From the NCBI RefSeq assembly GCF_050436995.1, contig NC_134775.1:6611124-6675123 (forward strand): a DNA stretch of 64,000 nt, given 5' to 3'. The notes beneath the pieces were generated by a model. It made no database searches. It was given only the letters and a program-made list of their open reading frames with translations, and had not been told where the DNA came from. The DNA is from Anticarsia gemmatalis (Eukaryota; Arthropoda; Insecta; Lepidoptera; Erebidae). Made by a program: the position numbers and the translations under genes. Positions 21,163 to 33,252 of this stretch are shown in pieces (position 1 is the stretch's first letter; every line of letters starts with the position of its first letter).

Positions 21163-21551
21163 CTACTCTCACCGGATGGTAAAACGAAAAACCAAATTGA
21201 TTTCATAATGACCAACAGAAAAGAACATTTCACTAACTTTACCGAAATCAATAAACCAAATTTTAACACTAATCATAAACTTATCAGAGCGGAACTAGTA
21301 GCAAAACCAATGAAAAAACCAAGACCAAAACAAGACCCAACAACTCTCAAGCTCGGGAAATATCAGTTAGAACAAATAACAAACTCTTTAAGAGACCAAC
21401 TAACTAACTTCAAATCTATCACACAGGAATTAGGAATACAAGCGAAATATGATTGGTTAGAGAATACTATAAAAAGCAAAACCCAGACACAACTCACTGC
21501 AAATACCAAATTTGAACCAAAAATGGCTAACAACAAATACCATAATACTAC
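21141..21551 (+). pseudogene. RTE endonuclease C-terminal fragment
   Basis: The translation starts RNPNFNLLSPDGKTKNQID and includes IDFIMTNRK and an N-H-K-L-I-R-A segment. These are the final motifs of the RTE apurinic endonuclease (QIDFI and the SDHRLVRA equivalent). An open frame runs from before 21208 to 21573, the last bases belonging to the target duplication of the Penelope insertion. The rest of the endonuclease is missing. Continuation of the linker is at 23169-23331. Confidence 0.75.
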
Positions 21552-21592
21552 TAGACGCAAGGATAACTTTTAAACTCTCGCGTTGCATGTTT

Positions 21593-22134
21593 AATGTATA
21601 ATAGAATACGGGTATTAACGCGAACACGCATTTTACCTTAAAATGCCTAACGTTTCGGCGCAGGTTGCACTCGCCGTGGTCGCAGGCTGACTGGAGCAGC
21701 GATGACAGGACTTCGTGTATATGAGGCGGACGACTGTCCATCCACCCTCATATTTTGATTTTTCCAACCGCCACCACACACTACACTAACCGTGTCCCTA
21801 TTCTGTGAGCTAACCGATTGCGAAACATAGCGAGGTTTTGTAACAGTAATCACTGGATTCCACGTCGCGGATAATTTGAAGTCGTCTTCCCGATTGAAAT
21901 TTGAATGTTTCTTGATTTTGATCGCTTCACGAACAATCCTCGAGTAGAAATGTCGTTCAGTGGAGAGGACTTGAGGGCGATGGAACTCAATCCAGTGATT
22001 AGTTCCTGCTTCGAGTAGATGTTCCGCAATGGCTGACTTGCTGATTTGACGGTTCTTAACAGCGGCGATATGTTCCTTGACCCTTTCAGCTTTCGACCGC
22101 TTAGTCTGGCCTATGTAGGAACTACCGCAGCTGC
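21593..22134 (-). repeat. Inverted Penelope terminal arm (left)
   Basis: Reverse complement of 22616-23157 with a few differences (for example GGTCGCAGG and TTCTGTGAGC versus the right arm). It contains the antisense end of the GIY-YIG ORF, so frames read on the minus strand here are copies, not genes. Confidence 0.9.
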
Positions 22135-22143
22135 CAGGAATGA

Positions 22144-23103
22144 CAACGACCTATCCGTCTCCTAGATGTGAGGATTGCCGCGAAACCCGATCGATCCTTA
22201 TCACACTGTGTTTACCGGAAACCGACACACACAGATAGATACCTGCACGCTACATCACATCACCATCCCCGTCACTTGCAGTCCGTTATGACGTCACTGA
22301 AGAACAGAGCTTATGACCTCTGTGACCCTGAACATGTTGGGAAGAAGCTGGAACATGTTCAGGAGGTACTACGAATGAACGGATACCACGTAAGTCGACG
22401 AAGGAACAGGATCACGAAACGGAGTAAACATCCGGAGGTCAACAGACAGCCCGCCTACTTGCCCTACGTCAGAGGAGTGACTGATAAGATCGGGAATGTA
22501 TTGAAACAATACAGCATCAGCACAGTGTTCACGCCGGGGGCAAAAGTCAGCAGCATGGTGGGCACACCGAAGGATGTACTACCGTTTCAAACACCAGGTG
22601 TCTACAAGATCAACTGCAGCTGCGGTAGTTCCTACATAGGCCAGACTAAGCGGTCGAAAGCTGAAAGGGTCAAGGAACATATCGCCGCTGTTAAGAACCG
22701 ACAAATCAGCAAGTCAGCCATTGCGGAACATCTACTCGAAGCAGAAACTAATCACTGGATTGAGTTCCGTCGCCCTCAAGTCCTCTCCACTGAACGACAT
22801 TTCTACTCGAGGATTGTTCGTGAAGCGATCGAAATCAAGAAACATTCAAATTTCAATCGGGAAGACGGCTTCAAATTATCCGCGACGTGGAATCCACTGA
22901 TTACTGTTACAAAACCTCGCTATGTTTCGCAATCGGTTAGCTCACGGAATAGGAACACGGTTAGTGTAGTGTGTGGTGGCGGTTGGAAAAATCAAAATAT
23001 GAGGGTGGATGGACAGTCGTCCGCCTCATATACACGAAGTCCTGTCATCGCTGCTCCAGTCAGCCTGCGACCACGGCGAGTGCAACCTGCGCCGAAACGT
23101 TAG
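22144..23103 (+). CDS. Penelope RT C terminus plus GIY-YIG endonuclease
   Basis: The frame opens after a stop at 22141 and has no native start. The first residues (RLLDVRIAAKPD then VYRKPTHTDRYLHA, SHHHP) are the last RT motif and thumb of Penelope reverse transcriptases. A linker leads to a GIY-YIG nuclease: GVYKINCSCGSSYIGQTKR with the catalytic Tyr pair, Arg in the following helix (RVKEH) and a conserved SAIAEH. It ends at 23103. The palm with YxDD is missing, so the protein cannot reverse transcribe. The GIY-YIG domain looks complete. Confidence 0.88.
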   Translation, partial: QRPIRLLDVRIAAKPDRSLSHCVYRKPTHTDRYLHATSHHHPRHLQSVMTSLKNRAYDLCDPEHVGKKLEHVQEVLRMNGYHVSRRRNRITKRSKHPEVNRQPAYLPYVRGVTDKIGNVLKQYSISTVFTPGAKVSSMVGTPKDVLPFQTPGVYKINCSCGSSYIGQTKRSKAERVKEHIAAVKNRQISKSAIAEHLLEAETNHWIEFRRPQVLSTERHFYSRIVREAIEIKKHSNFNREDGFKLSATWNPLITVTKPRYVSQSVSSRNRNTVSVVCGGGWKNQNMRVDGQSSASYTRSPVIAAPVSLRPRRVQPAPKR

Positions 23104-23157
23104 GCATTTTAAGATAAAATGCGTGTCCGCGTTGATTCCCGTATTCTATTATACATT
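22616..23157 (+). repeat. Penelope terminal arm (right)
   Basis: The direct-orientation copy of the 541-bp arm, containing the GIY-YIG coding end and the 3' terminus ATTCTATTATACATT. Pairs with 21593-22134. Confidence 0.9.
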
Positions 23158-23331
23158 AGACGCAAGGAATCACTTAATAAGTGCTAGGGACATACAAGAC
23201 AAAAGAAAAATCTAACAAAAAATAGCAAGGAAATCAAGGACAGTATAAGAAAGAACAGGATACAAAACAGAATTGAAATAATAAAAAAATACATAAGTAG
23301 GACTGGAGGAGTCAAAAATGCATACAAAGAA

Positions 23332-23763
23332 CTGTACCTCGATTCTGTACATTCGATACAAACGTCTCGCTACCGAGTACCATACATTGCTATCGAGCTA
23401 CTCGTAAGAAAACCGGCAGCAATCCGGCAGAGAATCGCGAGCTATCGAGTATCGAAAACTTGACATTTAAAGTGAGTAATAGATTTTTTTGGTAATAATT
23501 GTGTATAAACTAAATTTAAATATATTATATAGTAGATAAAAATAATCACGAAAGGTATTATTCTTATAAACAATAATTATAGTCTACTTTAAACCGCATT
23601 AGTAAAACTGGCGCATTAGTAAAACCGCATTAGGAAAATGGCACCATTGAAGAACATAGTTGTTACCAAAATTCGCTAGGGGCGCTGATCAATTTTTCAT
23701 ACAAAATTAATCGATAGCTACTTGGTAGTCGATACTCGATAGTTGTACAGAATCGCGGTACTG
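23332..23763. mobile_element. MITE with CAGTACCGCGATTCTGTAC-type ends, copy 1
   Basis: The right end is the reverse complement of CAGTACCGCGATTCTGTAC; the left end is a diverged version (CTGTACCTCGATTCTGTAC). Subterminal TATCGAGTATCGA-like units recur on both sides. There is no coding capacity. It interrupts the RTE linker between AYKE-type coding and the RT. A shorter relative lies at 45196-45383. The exact target duplication is not resolved. Confidence 0.7.
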
Positions 23764-24643
23764 AGGAATTTAATTAATTAGGTCGTCAAAATGAAAAGTC
23801 ACAATGGGAATTGGAACCACCGTAGAGCAGACATATTGGAAACTGCTGTATCCTACTACAAAGAACTATACAAAAACGACATAAAAAGAAAGGAAATTGT
23901 TCTGACAGAACCTTCAGATATTCCTACCATCCTTCAAGCTGAAGTAGAGAAAGCTATAGATACCCAAAAGATAGACAAAACACCAGGCCCTGATGGGATA
24001 AGCAATGAAATCCTGAAGCATAGCAAAGAAGTTTTAGCGCCGGTCCTTACAGACATGTTTAATGATATCGTAGACACTGAAATAATACCTCAGCAATGGA
24101 CTGAGTCTAATATTATCCTATTATATAAGAAAGGAGATAAACATGAAATCGGAAATAATCGGCCAATCAGTCTCATGTCAAACATATACAAGACATTCGC
24201 TAAAATCATCTTAAAGCGGATCGAAAGAGCATTAGACGAACACCAACCAAACGAGCAGGCTAGATTTTGTAAAGACTACTCGGTGATAGACCATATTCAC
24301 GCGGTACGTCAAGTTTTAGAGAAGTACAATGAATACCAGCTAACATACCACATTGCATTCATCGACTACAGCAAAGCATTTGACTCCCTACTACATAAAA
24401 ATATTTAATGGATCAAGGGATCGAACACAAATACATTCGATTAATAAGTAACGTGTATAGACATAGTACACCCAGAATCCAACTAGAAAGGAAAGGTGAT
24501 CCATTCAAAGTAGAAAAAGGAGTCAGACAGGGAGACCCACTATCTCCAAAATTATTCTCAGCGGTATTAGAATCAATCTTCAGGCAACTCAGTTGGGAAA
24601 ATTTCGGAATCAATGAAGACGGTACATCGTTTACGAACCTAAG
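23764..24643 (+). pseudogene. RTE reverse transcriptase, fingers and palm
   Basis: Frames 23791-24408 and 24408-24643 together show DKTPGPDGISNEIL, NNRPISLMSNIYKTFAKII, IAFIDYSKAFDSL (palm motif) and GVRQGDPLSPKLFSAVLE. A frameshift with TAA at 24406-24408 splits the palm. The catalytic FADD is displaced to 32807 by insertion of Gypsy element 1. ORF style (PGPDG, RQGDPLSP) places it in the RTE/BovB-like group. Confidence 0.85.
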
Positions 24644-24792
24644 TATGGTGGTATAATGATCATGTGATGTGAGATGATGTCATAGATTTAAGGCTATATA
24701 TTGTATGTACCCTTTGGAATGTAGAGAGTATTAAACTGTACTTTGATCTATCAAGTTGTGTTGTTACTGTGATCCGAACCCTAATCCTTACA
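24644..24792 (+). repeat. Gypsy 1 left LTR
   Basis: 149 bp, starting TATGGTGGTATAATG and ending AATCCTTACA; same sequence at 32654-32802. The LTR begins with TATGG, not the usual TG, as does that of Gypsy 2. Confidence 0.95.
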
Positions 24793-24805
24793 TGGCGACC
24801 CTGCC
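24793..24805 (+). promoter_or_regulatory. Gypsy 1 primer-binding site, probably tRNA-Arg
   Basis: TGGCGACCCTGCC directly follows the LTR. It is the same 13 bases as in Gypsy 2 and similar to TGGCGACCGTGACA in Gypsy 3. The latter matches the 3' end of insect tRNA-Arg (from memory: ...TCACGGTCG plus CCA). The 13-base version probably pairs with another tRNA-Arg. Confidence 0.65.
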
Positions 24806-25302
24806 AGCGCGTGGCGACGCGACGGCGACGTGTTCCCTAAAAGGCGGGCTTAATATAAACATTGGGTGATTTGTGCACGTTATAAGACTAATTATGATTT
24901 GATCACTTCGGAACATTTTGTTGCTAATTGACGTGACTTTCGTTAATTTGGTCAGTTTTTCGGGAGTTTTCCGTTTTGAAATAAATAATTAAAAAAAAAA
25001 AAAAATAAAAAAAAAAAAAAAAAAAAATATTGATACAAAAGAAAAAAACCTTTTACAATGGTGGATCTTAACGACTAAGTTATAGTATAAAACTATTTGA
25101 AAGTAAGAGGTATCTCTAACAATGAAAACCCTGCCTCCCAAACTAGGGGGACCCTGTGACTTGGGAGTCAGTGTTCTGCTGTTACATCGCGTTAGGTTGA
25201 ATCCTAATTTGTGTGTGTGTTATTTCGTTAAGAACAGTGTTACAAAACAAAAGCAAAAGTACTTAGTAATTAAATCAAGTAATTAAAAAAGAAAAATAAA
25301 TG
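24806..25302. other. Leader of Gypsy 1, A-rich, no gene
   Basis: Untranslated leader with A-rich runs (24989-25027) and some sequence of unclear origin near 25100-25250, possibly LINE 3' untranslated sequence. No coding frame is supported. Confidence 0.4.
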
Positions 25303-25476
<174 letters not shown>

Positions 25477-25809
25477 GGTCTGAGTCGGTTTTATTGTCTA
25501 TGTGTGTACGATGGTGTTTTTGCGTATGTGGTGGTATGTCCTAGATATAAGTTGTAATACTGTGTGAAATATCCGTGAGATAACGGGGCTAGCACCACGC
25601 AGTAAGTAGGTTTTCCGTACTGGAATAGTTTTGTCTGTACAACCATTCTTTCAATTTCAGTCTTAGATCGTGCTTATTGAGTTTATCCATTGGAAGGAAC
25701 TTGCTTACTCTCCTATATATCAGAGAGCTAATTACATAAAACTGGCGACCAGCGAACGTGGTCTTGTGTGGTATTACCGGGCAAGACGTTTTTGTTTTAC
25801 GCTTTGTGG

Positions 25810-28523
25810 GGTCTGGTTATGGTACCTGTCTATGGATTCGAATGGTGGCTTTGAGCACAAAGAGTTGGCGAACAGAAAGGACCTTACTGATCGCGTATAA
25901 TTCAGTAGTGGGGAACTTATACGGCTTGGTGAGCATAACCTTTAGTACAGCTCTCTGCGCTCGCTCTAACCCAAGAAGCTTAGTCTTTCCAGAACCACCC
26001 CAGACCGAAATATTTACAATAGGTAATAACAGACTCACAAAGCGCTAGGTACACCATATTCAGTGTTTTTAAATCTGCGTATTTCCTTAGGGACTTGAAA
26101 ATGTAAATAAGTTTCCTAACTTTTGAGGTCACGGTTTCAACATGAGAGTGCCATTTGAGCTCGGCATCGATCACGACACCCAGGTATCTGGTGTGGGAGA
26201 TACGGGTGACCGCATTACATGTGCATGAGGATGAGTTGACGCATGTATGTGCCGTAATGGTAAATTCCGGTGGTGGTTTAGTTCTGTGACTTATGGAAAA
26301 GGGAAGAAAATTTGTCTTACAAATATTCAAGGAAAGTAAGTTACAATGCAGCCATTTCATGACAGTTTGTAGTGAATTTTCTGCATGATTTTTAACATCG
26401 GCCCAAGTATCACCATATACAACTATTGCAGTGTCATCAGCGTATGTGAAGGTCCTAGAGTTCGGCAGAGGCAGCGTGCAGAGGCTATTTATGTATACGA
26501 GAAATAACGTAGGTCCTATCACGCTGCCCTGCGGGACACCGTATGTAATGATTTGTTCATCGCTGATGTACTTGCCGATCTTGACACATAGCCTCCTATT
26601 TTGTAGGTAACTTTTAAAGAAATCATGGGCTTTACCTCGAACACCTACGTTCTCCAATTTGGAGAGGAGCAAGGGGACAGAGACAGTGTCGAATGCTTTG
26701 GTTAAGTCTAAGAATATAGAGAGGCACTTCTTTTTATCGTCTAGCTTCTTTGCAACAAACTCAGTTAGGTCAGTAATTGCATCTTCGGTAGAAACGCCTT
26801 TTCTAAATCCGTACTGGTTGCACGCAATTATTTTATTTTTATTTAAAAAGTTTAGTAAACGACTATTTATCAACCTCTCGATAACCTTGGATATCGACGA
26901 GAGAACTGAGATTGGTCTATAATTATTCACACTGTCCCTGTCCCCGCTCTTGAATATAGGATGGACTAGGGCTATTTTAAAGGGGTCCGGGAATATACCT
27001 TTATCAATGGATTTATTAATTATGTGTTTTAATAAGGGTACAAATGTTTTCCTACAAGATCTAAGGAGGCTCATGGATATTCCGTCCCAACCAGTAGCAC
27101 TATCTGGACTCAAATTCATTATAGTAGACTCGACCTCGGCATCTTCTACTTCGAGAATTACAAAAGAGTGGGCTGGGGTTTTATTAGGAGACAGAATTGG
27201 CTGAACAGTGTTTACAATTTTCGAAGCGAGATCCGTACCTATGGTTGCAAAAAATCTACATATATGGTTGACTGCAATGTCAGGGTCAGGGTGGGAATTT
27301 AAAAGCTCTACAGGAGGTGAACAATTATTTTTAGTGTTCGTAATCTCTTTAATTTTATTCCATAACAATTTAGTGCTAAGTTTGGCTTTCTCTAGTTCAA
27401 GTTTTTCATGGGCGATTTTAAGCTTACTAAGAAGAGAGTTACAAAAATTACGGTAACGTTTGTATGAAATTTTGACTATGTCATTGTTTGGTAAATGGCG
27501 TGCTTTAGTATGCAGTCTATCGCGATGACGAATACAGCGCAATAAACCTGGAGTAACCCAGGGTTTAAGGTTTCTATCTTTTTTACTGGAATTTATTAAT
27601 TTTGTGTGTTTTTGTAAAATTGTTTGTATTGTATAAATAAGGTTGGCCGAAGCAGAGTTAGGATTATCAGTGTTAAAGACGTGAGAGAAGTCTTGACTTT
27701 CAATTTCTTTTATGGCATTGGGATAATCAATTTTAGGAATTTTATAGGCCGGCACGGACGAAGTTTTTGGTCCTGAATCATCAATGGTTACGAGTATTGG
27801 TAAATGGTCAGTAATATAGGATTCAAGAATTAAAATTTTTGTAGCTCGGGAAGATTTTAAAATAACATGGTCAATACAACTGTTAATTCTCGTTGGAAAG
27901 TTGTGTCCTGGCAGTAGACCATGCGAAGCATTGAGGGTCAGGTAATTGGCACAGCGGTCGTCTTCATTAGATATTTTTATATCCACATTTGTATCGCCAA
28001 CAAGGTATATGTTGTTTATCTTGTATAAAGAAACAAGAACTTTATCCAAACTGTCCAGAAAGCAATCAAATTCTATTGTAGTATTGTACGAGGGAGATCG
28101 ATATATTGCAATTATTGCTATGTTGTTATTTAATTGACAAACGAGACAATTTCCATTACTAAAAATTGGTTCATGAACGTTGCACTGGATGTGGTTTTTT
28201 ATGTACAGAACAACACCTTCATTTTGGTTTTTATTCTGCTTAGTATAGTGACAGTTGTAACCATCCAACGCAGGAAGGTTACCAATTTTATTTAACCAGC
28301 ACTCCGTTAATATCAAAATGTCACAAGGTACTTTGATGAGTGAGATCAATGCCAATAATTCATCAAAATTCTTGTTTATACTACGTATATTAATGTGTAG
28401 AATATTGATAGAACTGTTTGATACGCTCAAATATTTTGTGCAGTCATCTGGAATGCAAGTGTAAGCTTCTGCAACTGTGATTTCATCAAGATCATTTAGA
28501 ATACTGTTAATTGTATTAGCCAA
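25810..28523 (-). pseudogene. LINE B ORF2: endonuclease plus RT, nearly intact
   Basis: An 847-residue frame from 28523 to 25980. The endonuclease has ILTECWLN, YRSPSYNTT, LVGDTNVDI and TDHLPILV. RT motifs are NYRPISVLSSISKVIERL, FLDLTKAFDTV, YGVPQGSVIGPTLF and YADDTAIVV, with thumb RYLGVVIDAELKWHSHV. After a frameshift near 26010 the C terminus continues in another frame to about 25817 (ISVWGGSGKTKLLGLERAQR). The first codon is TTG preceded by a stop, so the native start is lost. Only a frameshift in the last part separates this from a complete protein. Confidence 0.88.
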
Positions 28524-28525
28524 TT

Positions 28526-28816
28526 ATGGGCAAGCAGCAGTCTAAGGAGCAGGACGTTATTATAGCGCAAACTGGAGCCGGTAATTCGGCATCTACAGAC
28601 CAGCTACTTCAGCATGCAAGTAACACAAGTTATATTTTGATCTTCATCTGCATTTTGTTGATTGTTGGAGGAGCGATATTGCTGTGGCGCTATTATAGAA
28701 AATGTCATGGTAAATGGATCGACAGAAGGATCAATGAGTACGAGCTACGAAGGTCGTTGAGCATGTTTCGTAAACAGGCCACTGGTGTTGCGGCTACAGG
28801 AACTTCTACGGTTTAA
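28526..28816 (+). CDS. Gypsy 1 myristoylated single-pass membrane protein
   Basis: 96 residues, intact, first gene of the Gypsy element. MGKQQS at the start is a predicted N-myristoylation site, followed by IIAQTGAG and DQLLQH. One hydrophobic segment spans residues ~36-54. It is followed by RYYRKCH with a juxtamembrane Cys (possible palmitoylation) and a basic tail containing RR. Orthologous proteins lie in Gypsy 2 (41621-41917) and Gypsy 3 (55797-56108). No known domain is recognised. LINE B ends two bases before its ATG, so its own leader is displaced. Function unknown; membrane targeting of the element's particle is one hypothesis. Confidence 0.75.
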   Translation: MGKQQSKEQDVIIAQTGAGNSASTDQLLQHASNTSYILIFICILLIVGGAILLWRYYRKCHGKWIDRRINEYELRRSLSMFRKQATGVAATGTSTV

Positions 28817-28999
28817 GTGCGGGAGTGTTTTGTGCCAAAATAAGTGCAGCTAACGTATCCAAAAATCGGTAAATGTTTCTCGTCAAATGTGTATCCTAAA
28901 ATATTTACTCATATAGCACTAAGATTATTTTATTTTAGATAGATCAGATGCTTGATCGTATTTTTATTTATTTTTTTCTTTTCACTTATAAAGTCGTAA
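28817..28999. other. Gypsy 1: scar where gag is missing
   Basis: AT-rich, no coding. In Gypsy 2 and 3 the corresponding position holds a gag gene of about 1.2 kb. No gag-like residue strings are seen here, so gag was deleted. Confidence 0.75.
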
Positions 29000-31900
29000 T
29001 TAACATTTTTATTGTCAAAATATTAATTCAATTAATTTAGATGTTTTTCAAATCTCGCGTAGTTGGTTACTTGATACCGGTGCGTCATTGTCTATAGTTA
29101 AGCAGGACATATTAGAGAACTGTAACATTCCATTCCATATAGAGCGCATTAAAATAAACGGCATAGGAGGCCCGGTGTATTGCGATGGTTTCGTTTATCT
29201 TAAATTAAGTTATGATAGTTATGAATTTGAGCATAAGTTTTATGTCTTTAAAAACTTTTCTTGCAGAACCCATGGTATATTAGGACAGGATTTTTTAAGT
29301 AAATATAATTGTATTTTAGATTTTGAACGAAATGTTCTAACAATTAACCATAATGTACCCATTAGTATCCCGTTACAAATGGGGCAGCTTGGCGAAAACG
29401 GCTACATGACTATACCGGCCAGGTGTTAAGTTACTTATTTAGTGCAGACGCACTTACAAGACGAGTGTGTTGTCATGCCTAAGCAATTATGCGATGGTTT
29501 ATTTTTAGCTTCAATCTTAGTTAAGCCTAAGGATGGTAAAATACCGCTTAAGTTTCTAAATACTAGAGACACTGACGTTTGTTTAAGTTATTTTACGCCA
29601 GATGTTGTAAGTTTAAATGAGTATTTTTTGTGTTCTTTTGATAGTAATAATATAAACGCCGAACGTGTGAAGCGTTTGTTTTCTATTTTAAATTTAAAAC
29701 ATTTAAACACAGAGGAACAAATTTCAATTGAAAATATTTGCGCGAAATACTCCGATGTATTTTTGCTGCCAGGCGATAGGTTAGGTGTTACCAATTTGTA
29801 CCAGCAATCAATATATTTAAAAGATAATACCAGTCCGGTGTACACCAAACCGTACCGACTTCCTAAGAGTCAAAAAGTAGAAATTGATAGACAAATTAAT
29901 GAAATGCTACGTAATGACATCATAGAGGAAAGTAGAAGTGAATGGTCGAGTCCAGTTCTACTGGTTCCTAAGAAAACCGATAGCAGCGGTAATAAAAAAT
30001 GGCGCGTTGTTATTGACTATAGGAAATTAAATAATACGCTCAAGGACGATAAATTTCCGTTACCTAACATCTCTGATATTCTCGATTCCTTGTCAGGGGC
30101 AATATATTTTAGCCATTTAGACCTTAGCCAAAGTTATTTTCAGTTAGAACTAACTCCTGAGAGTAGAAAGTGCACTGCATTCACTACTAGCAAACAATAT
30201 CAAATGAAACGACTCCCTATGGGTTTAAAAATAAGTCCTAGTGCTTTCAGTCGCCTAATGACAGTAGCAATGTCAGGATTGACCCATGAAAAGTGTCTAA
30301 TAGACCTTGACGATTTGATCTGTATGGGAAGAAGCCTTGAAATTCATAACAAAAATTTAATTGACATTTTCGAAAGACTTAGAAGCGTAAATTTAAAAAT
30401 TAACCCTGAAAAATGCCAATTTTTAAAGAAGGAATTATTGTATTTAGGCCATGTTGTTTCTGCTAGTGGAATTTCGCCCGACCCTGAAAAAACTCGAGTA
30501 GTACAGAGTTATCCTACACCACGGAATTGTGACGAGGTTAGGCGGTATGTCGCTTTTGTAAATTACTACCGTAAGTTCATACCGAATTTTGCTGAAATTA
30601 CAATACCCTTAAATAAACTTTGTAGAAAAGGTGCTCAATTTATTTGGAACACAGAATGCGAAAATTCTTTTCAGTTATTAAAACAGTCTTTGGTAAATCC
30701 GCCGATATTGCAATATCCAAATTTTGACGATGAAAATGAGTTCATACTACATACCGATGCTTCTGGATTGGCTATAGGTTCCGTATTATGCAATAAAAAT
30801 GACTTGCCAATTGCTTATGCAAGCCGGCCATTGAACAAAGCCGAATTAAATTATCCAACGATAGAAAAGGAACTCCTTGCTATCGTTTGGTCAGTTAAAT
30901 ACTTTAGACCCTATCTGTTTGGTAAAAAATTCACAATAAAAACCGATCATAAGCCATTACTCTATTTGTTTAGTTTTAATAATCCATCAAGTAGATTGTT
31001 AAAATTTCGTTTAGTGTTAGATGAATATGACTATGTAGTTGAGTATGTTAGGGGTGTGAATAACGTGGCTGCAGACGCGTTATCTCGCATCGTTATAACA
31101 TCTGATGAATTGAAGAATATTAACAAAAATGTTTTGAATGTCATGACTAGGGGTATGGCAAAAAATCAGTCGAGTAGCAATTCTCCGGTCAATAAGGACG
31201 AAACAGATGATCGGCCTGATCAACCGAGAGTCGTTGAAATTCTTAGAAGACCGAACAATTGCACCGAACTAATAATTTCAACTTGTGCGTTAACATCCAA
31301 CAGGAAATATGTTAAGGTAAATGATTTTATTTATATACCGTCTAAAATGACTATTTGTATAGACCCGAGTTCTCGATCATGTACAGCGCAAGACGCTTTC
31401 GTGAGAGATTTGGAATCTATCTGTAAAAAACTGTCAATAAATGAACTATATATTATGAAGAGTAAAACCAATGAAAAATATATAAAATGGTTAACCAAAT
31501 CTTGTAAAAATAATAGTGGGACCGGTCCACGAATTTATATTTTAAAAAGTTTAATTAGAATTATGAGCGAAGATGACAAACGAGTAGTACTTAATGACTT
31601 TCATTTGCTTCCCACGAGTGGGCACGCGGGTACTAGGCGTATGATAAATAATATAAAAAAATACTACTTCTGGCCAAAAATGTCTGAGGACGTGGCAGAA
31701 TTTGTTTCGAAATGCGACAAATGTCAAAAACAAAAACACTCGATTCGGACTAAACAACCTATGGTTATTACTACGACTGCGCCGCAGTCGGCTTTCGATA
31801 AAGTATTTCTAGATGTAGTGGGGCCCTTAGATAAGGATTATTATAATAACTCTTATATACTCACATTGCAATGTGAATTAAGTAAGTATGTAGAAGCTTA

Positions 31901-32606
31901 TCCATTAGGGAAGAAAGATAGCGTAAGTGTGGTTCGGGCGTTCGTAAACAACTTTATATTAAGGTATGGTATTCCACGTGAAATTGGTACAGACAGGGGA
32001 ACCGAATTTATCTCCAGTACTATGTCTGAGGTATGTAAATTATTAAATATTAACCAAACAGTTGCTTGCGCTTACCATCATGAGTCTATTGGATCCTTAG
32101 AAAATTCTCATAAATCTTTAAATGCCTTTCTGAGAATTCAAACAGAAAACAACAGTAGGTATTGGAGTGATTGGATTCCATATTGGTGTTTTTCTTATAA
32201 TACCTCTGTACATTCGTCAACAAATTATACACCCTATGAGCTTGTATTTGGAAAATTGTGTAATATCCCTTCAAATTTGCAAAATTGTACTGTTGAGCCG
32301 TTATATAATATAGATAGTTATCCCTTAGAGTTAAAGTTTAGGTTACAAAAAGCGCAATGTGAAGCGCGGCAGAATTTAATAAAATCAAAATTGTTAAGAA
32401 AAAGTAAGTTTGATAAATATTTAAAACCTATAACTTATAAGAAAGATGACTTATTGTTGGTTAAAAATGAAAGTGGAAATAAGTTCAACAATGTTTATGA
32501 TGGCCCTTTTAAAGTTCTAGATGATGTTGACCCGAATGTTAAAATTGTACGTAATAATAAAGAGGAAATAATTCATAAAAATAGGACAAAATTGTACATT
32601 GTATAA
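29000..32606 (+). pseudogene. Gypsy 1 pol: protease-RT-RNase H-integrase, damaged
   Basis: Open from about 29000 (aligns to the pol start of Gypsy 2) with a TAA at 29427-29429 in the same frame, then open 29442-32606 (1054 residues). The protease motif is LLDTGAS (29070s). The RT motif that should read YLDD is IDLDD (codon GAC in place of Tyr), likely inactivating. RNase H starts near FILHTDASG. The integrase zinc region is HLLPTSGHAG...CDKCQKQKH, with catalytic residues in FLDVVGP, GTDRGTEF and SIGSLENSH. A C-terminal SH3-like domain ends at KNRTKLYIV. The protein cannot be active RT as it stands. Confidence 0.9.
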
Positions 32607-32653
32607 AAAAAAAATATATGTATCTTTATTTTTTTTTCTGTTTTGGTAGGGCG

Positions 32654-32802
32654 TATGGTGGTATAATGATCATGTGATGTGAGATGATGTCATAGATTTA
32701 AGGCTATATATTGTATGTACCCTTTGGAATGTAGAGAGTATTAAACTGTACTTTGATCTATCAAGTTGTGTTGTTACTGTGATCCGAACCCTAATCCTTA
32801 CA
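32654..32802 (+). repeat. Gypsy 1 right LTR
   Basis: 149 bp, identical by eye to 24644-24792. Preceded by TTTTGGTAGGGCG, the polypurine-like tract; followed by the TAAG target duplicate. Confidence 0.95.
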
Positions 32803-33252
32803 TAAGGTTCGCGGATGACATAGTGCTATTCGCTAAAACACCCGAAGACATAAACAAAATGATCGAAGACCTTGCGAAAGAAAGCGTAAAAGTAGGCCTG
32901 AAACTGAATCCAGAAAAAACTAGAGTGATAACCAATGGAAATAAAATCACGATACGATTAAAAAACACTGAAAAGTACGCAGATGAATATGTATACCTAG
33001 GACAGCTTATAACCCAAAATGAAGAAATAGAGAAAAGAATCGCGAATGGCTGGAAGAGATACTGGAGCTTGAAAGAGGCTATGAAAGACAAACAACTTCA
33101 CATTAATGTTAAAAGCAAATTGTTCAACACATGCGTATTACCTGTCCTCATGTACGGGGGCTAAACCAGAAAATGACAAGCAAACTTGCGACCTGCCAAT
33201 ACGCTATGGAAAGGAGCATGCTGAACGTCAAAAAATCAGACAAACTGAAATA
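32803..33252 (+). pseudogene. RTE RT: catalytic palm and thumb
   Basis: Begins at RFADDIVLFA (catalytic FADD) immediately after the Gypsy 1 target duplicate. Continues with LNPEKTRVITNG, YVYLGQLITQ (thumb) and the C-terminal CVLPVLMYGG. A stop follows (33164), with a recognisable continuation to 33252 (QYAMERSML-like in a shifted frame). Joins upstream to 24643 and downstream to 42826. Confidence 0.85.

Larger units (their letters stand above)
21564..23156 (+). mobile_element. Penelope-like element with 541-bp inverted ends
   Basis: Flanked by a 12-bp target duplication TAGACGCAAGGA (21552-21563 and 23157-23168). The right arm 22616-23157 is repeated in reverse orientation at 21593-22134. 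This is the inverted pseudo-LTR structure known for Penelope elements. A 29-bp extension (21564-21592) occurs only on the left. The coding part is 5'-truncated. A second, solo copy of the termini lies at 44685-44914. Confidence 0.9.

Noticed and set aside
21647..21853. Minus-strand frames in the left Penelope arm
   Set aside because: Inverted copies of the right arm coding end, not separate genes.
28526..28816. Reovirus FAST homology
   Set aside because: Only the layout is similar; no residue-level similarity can be claimed by eye.
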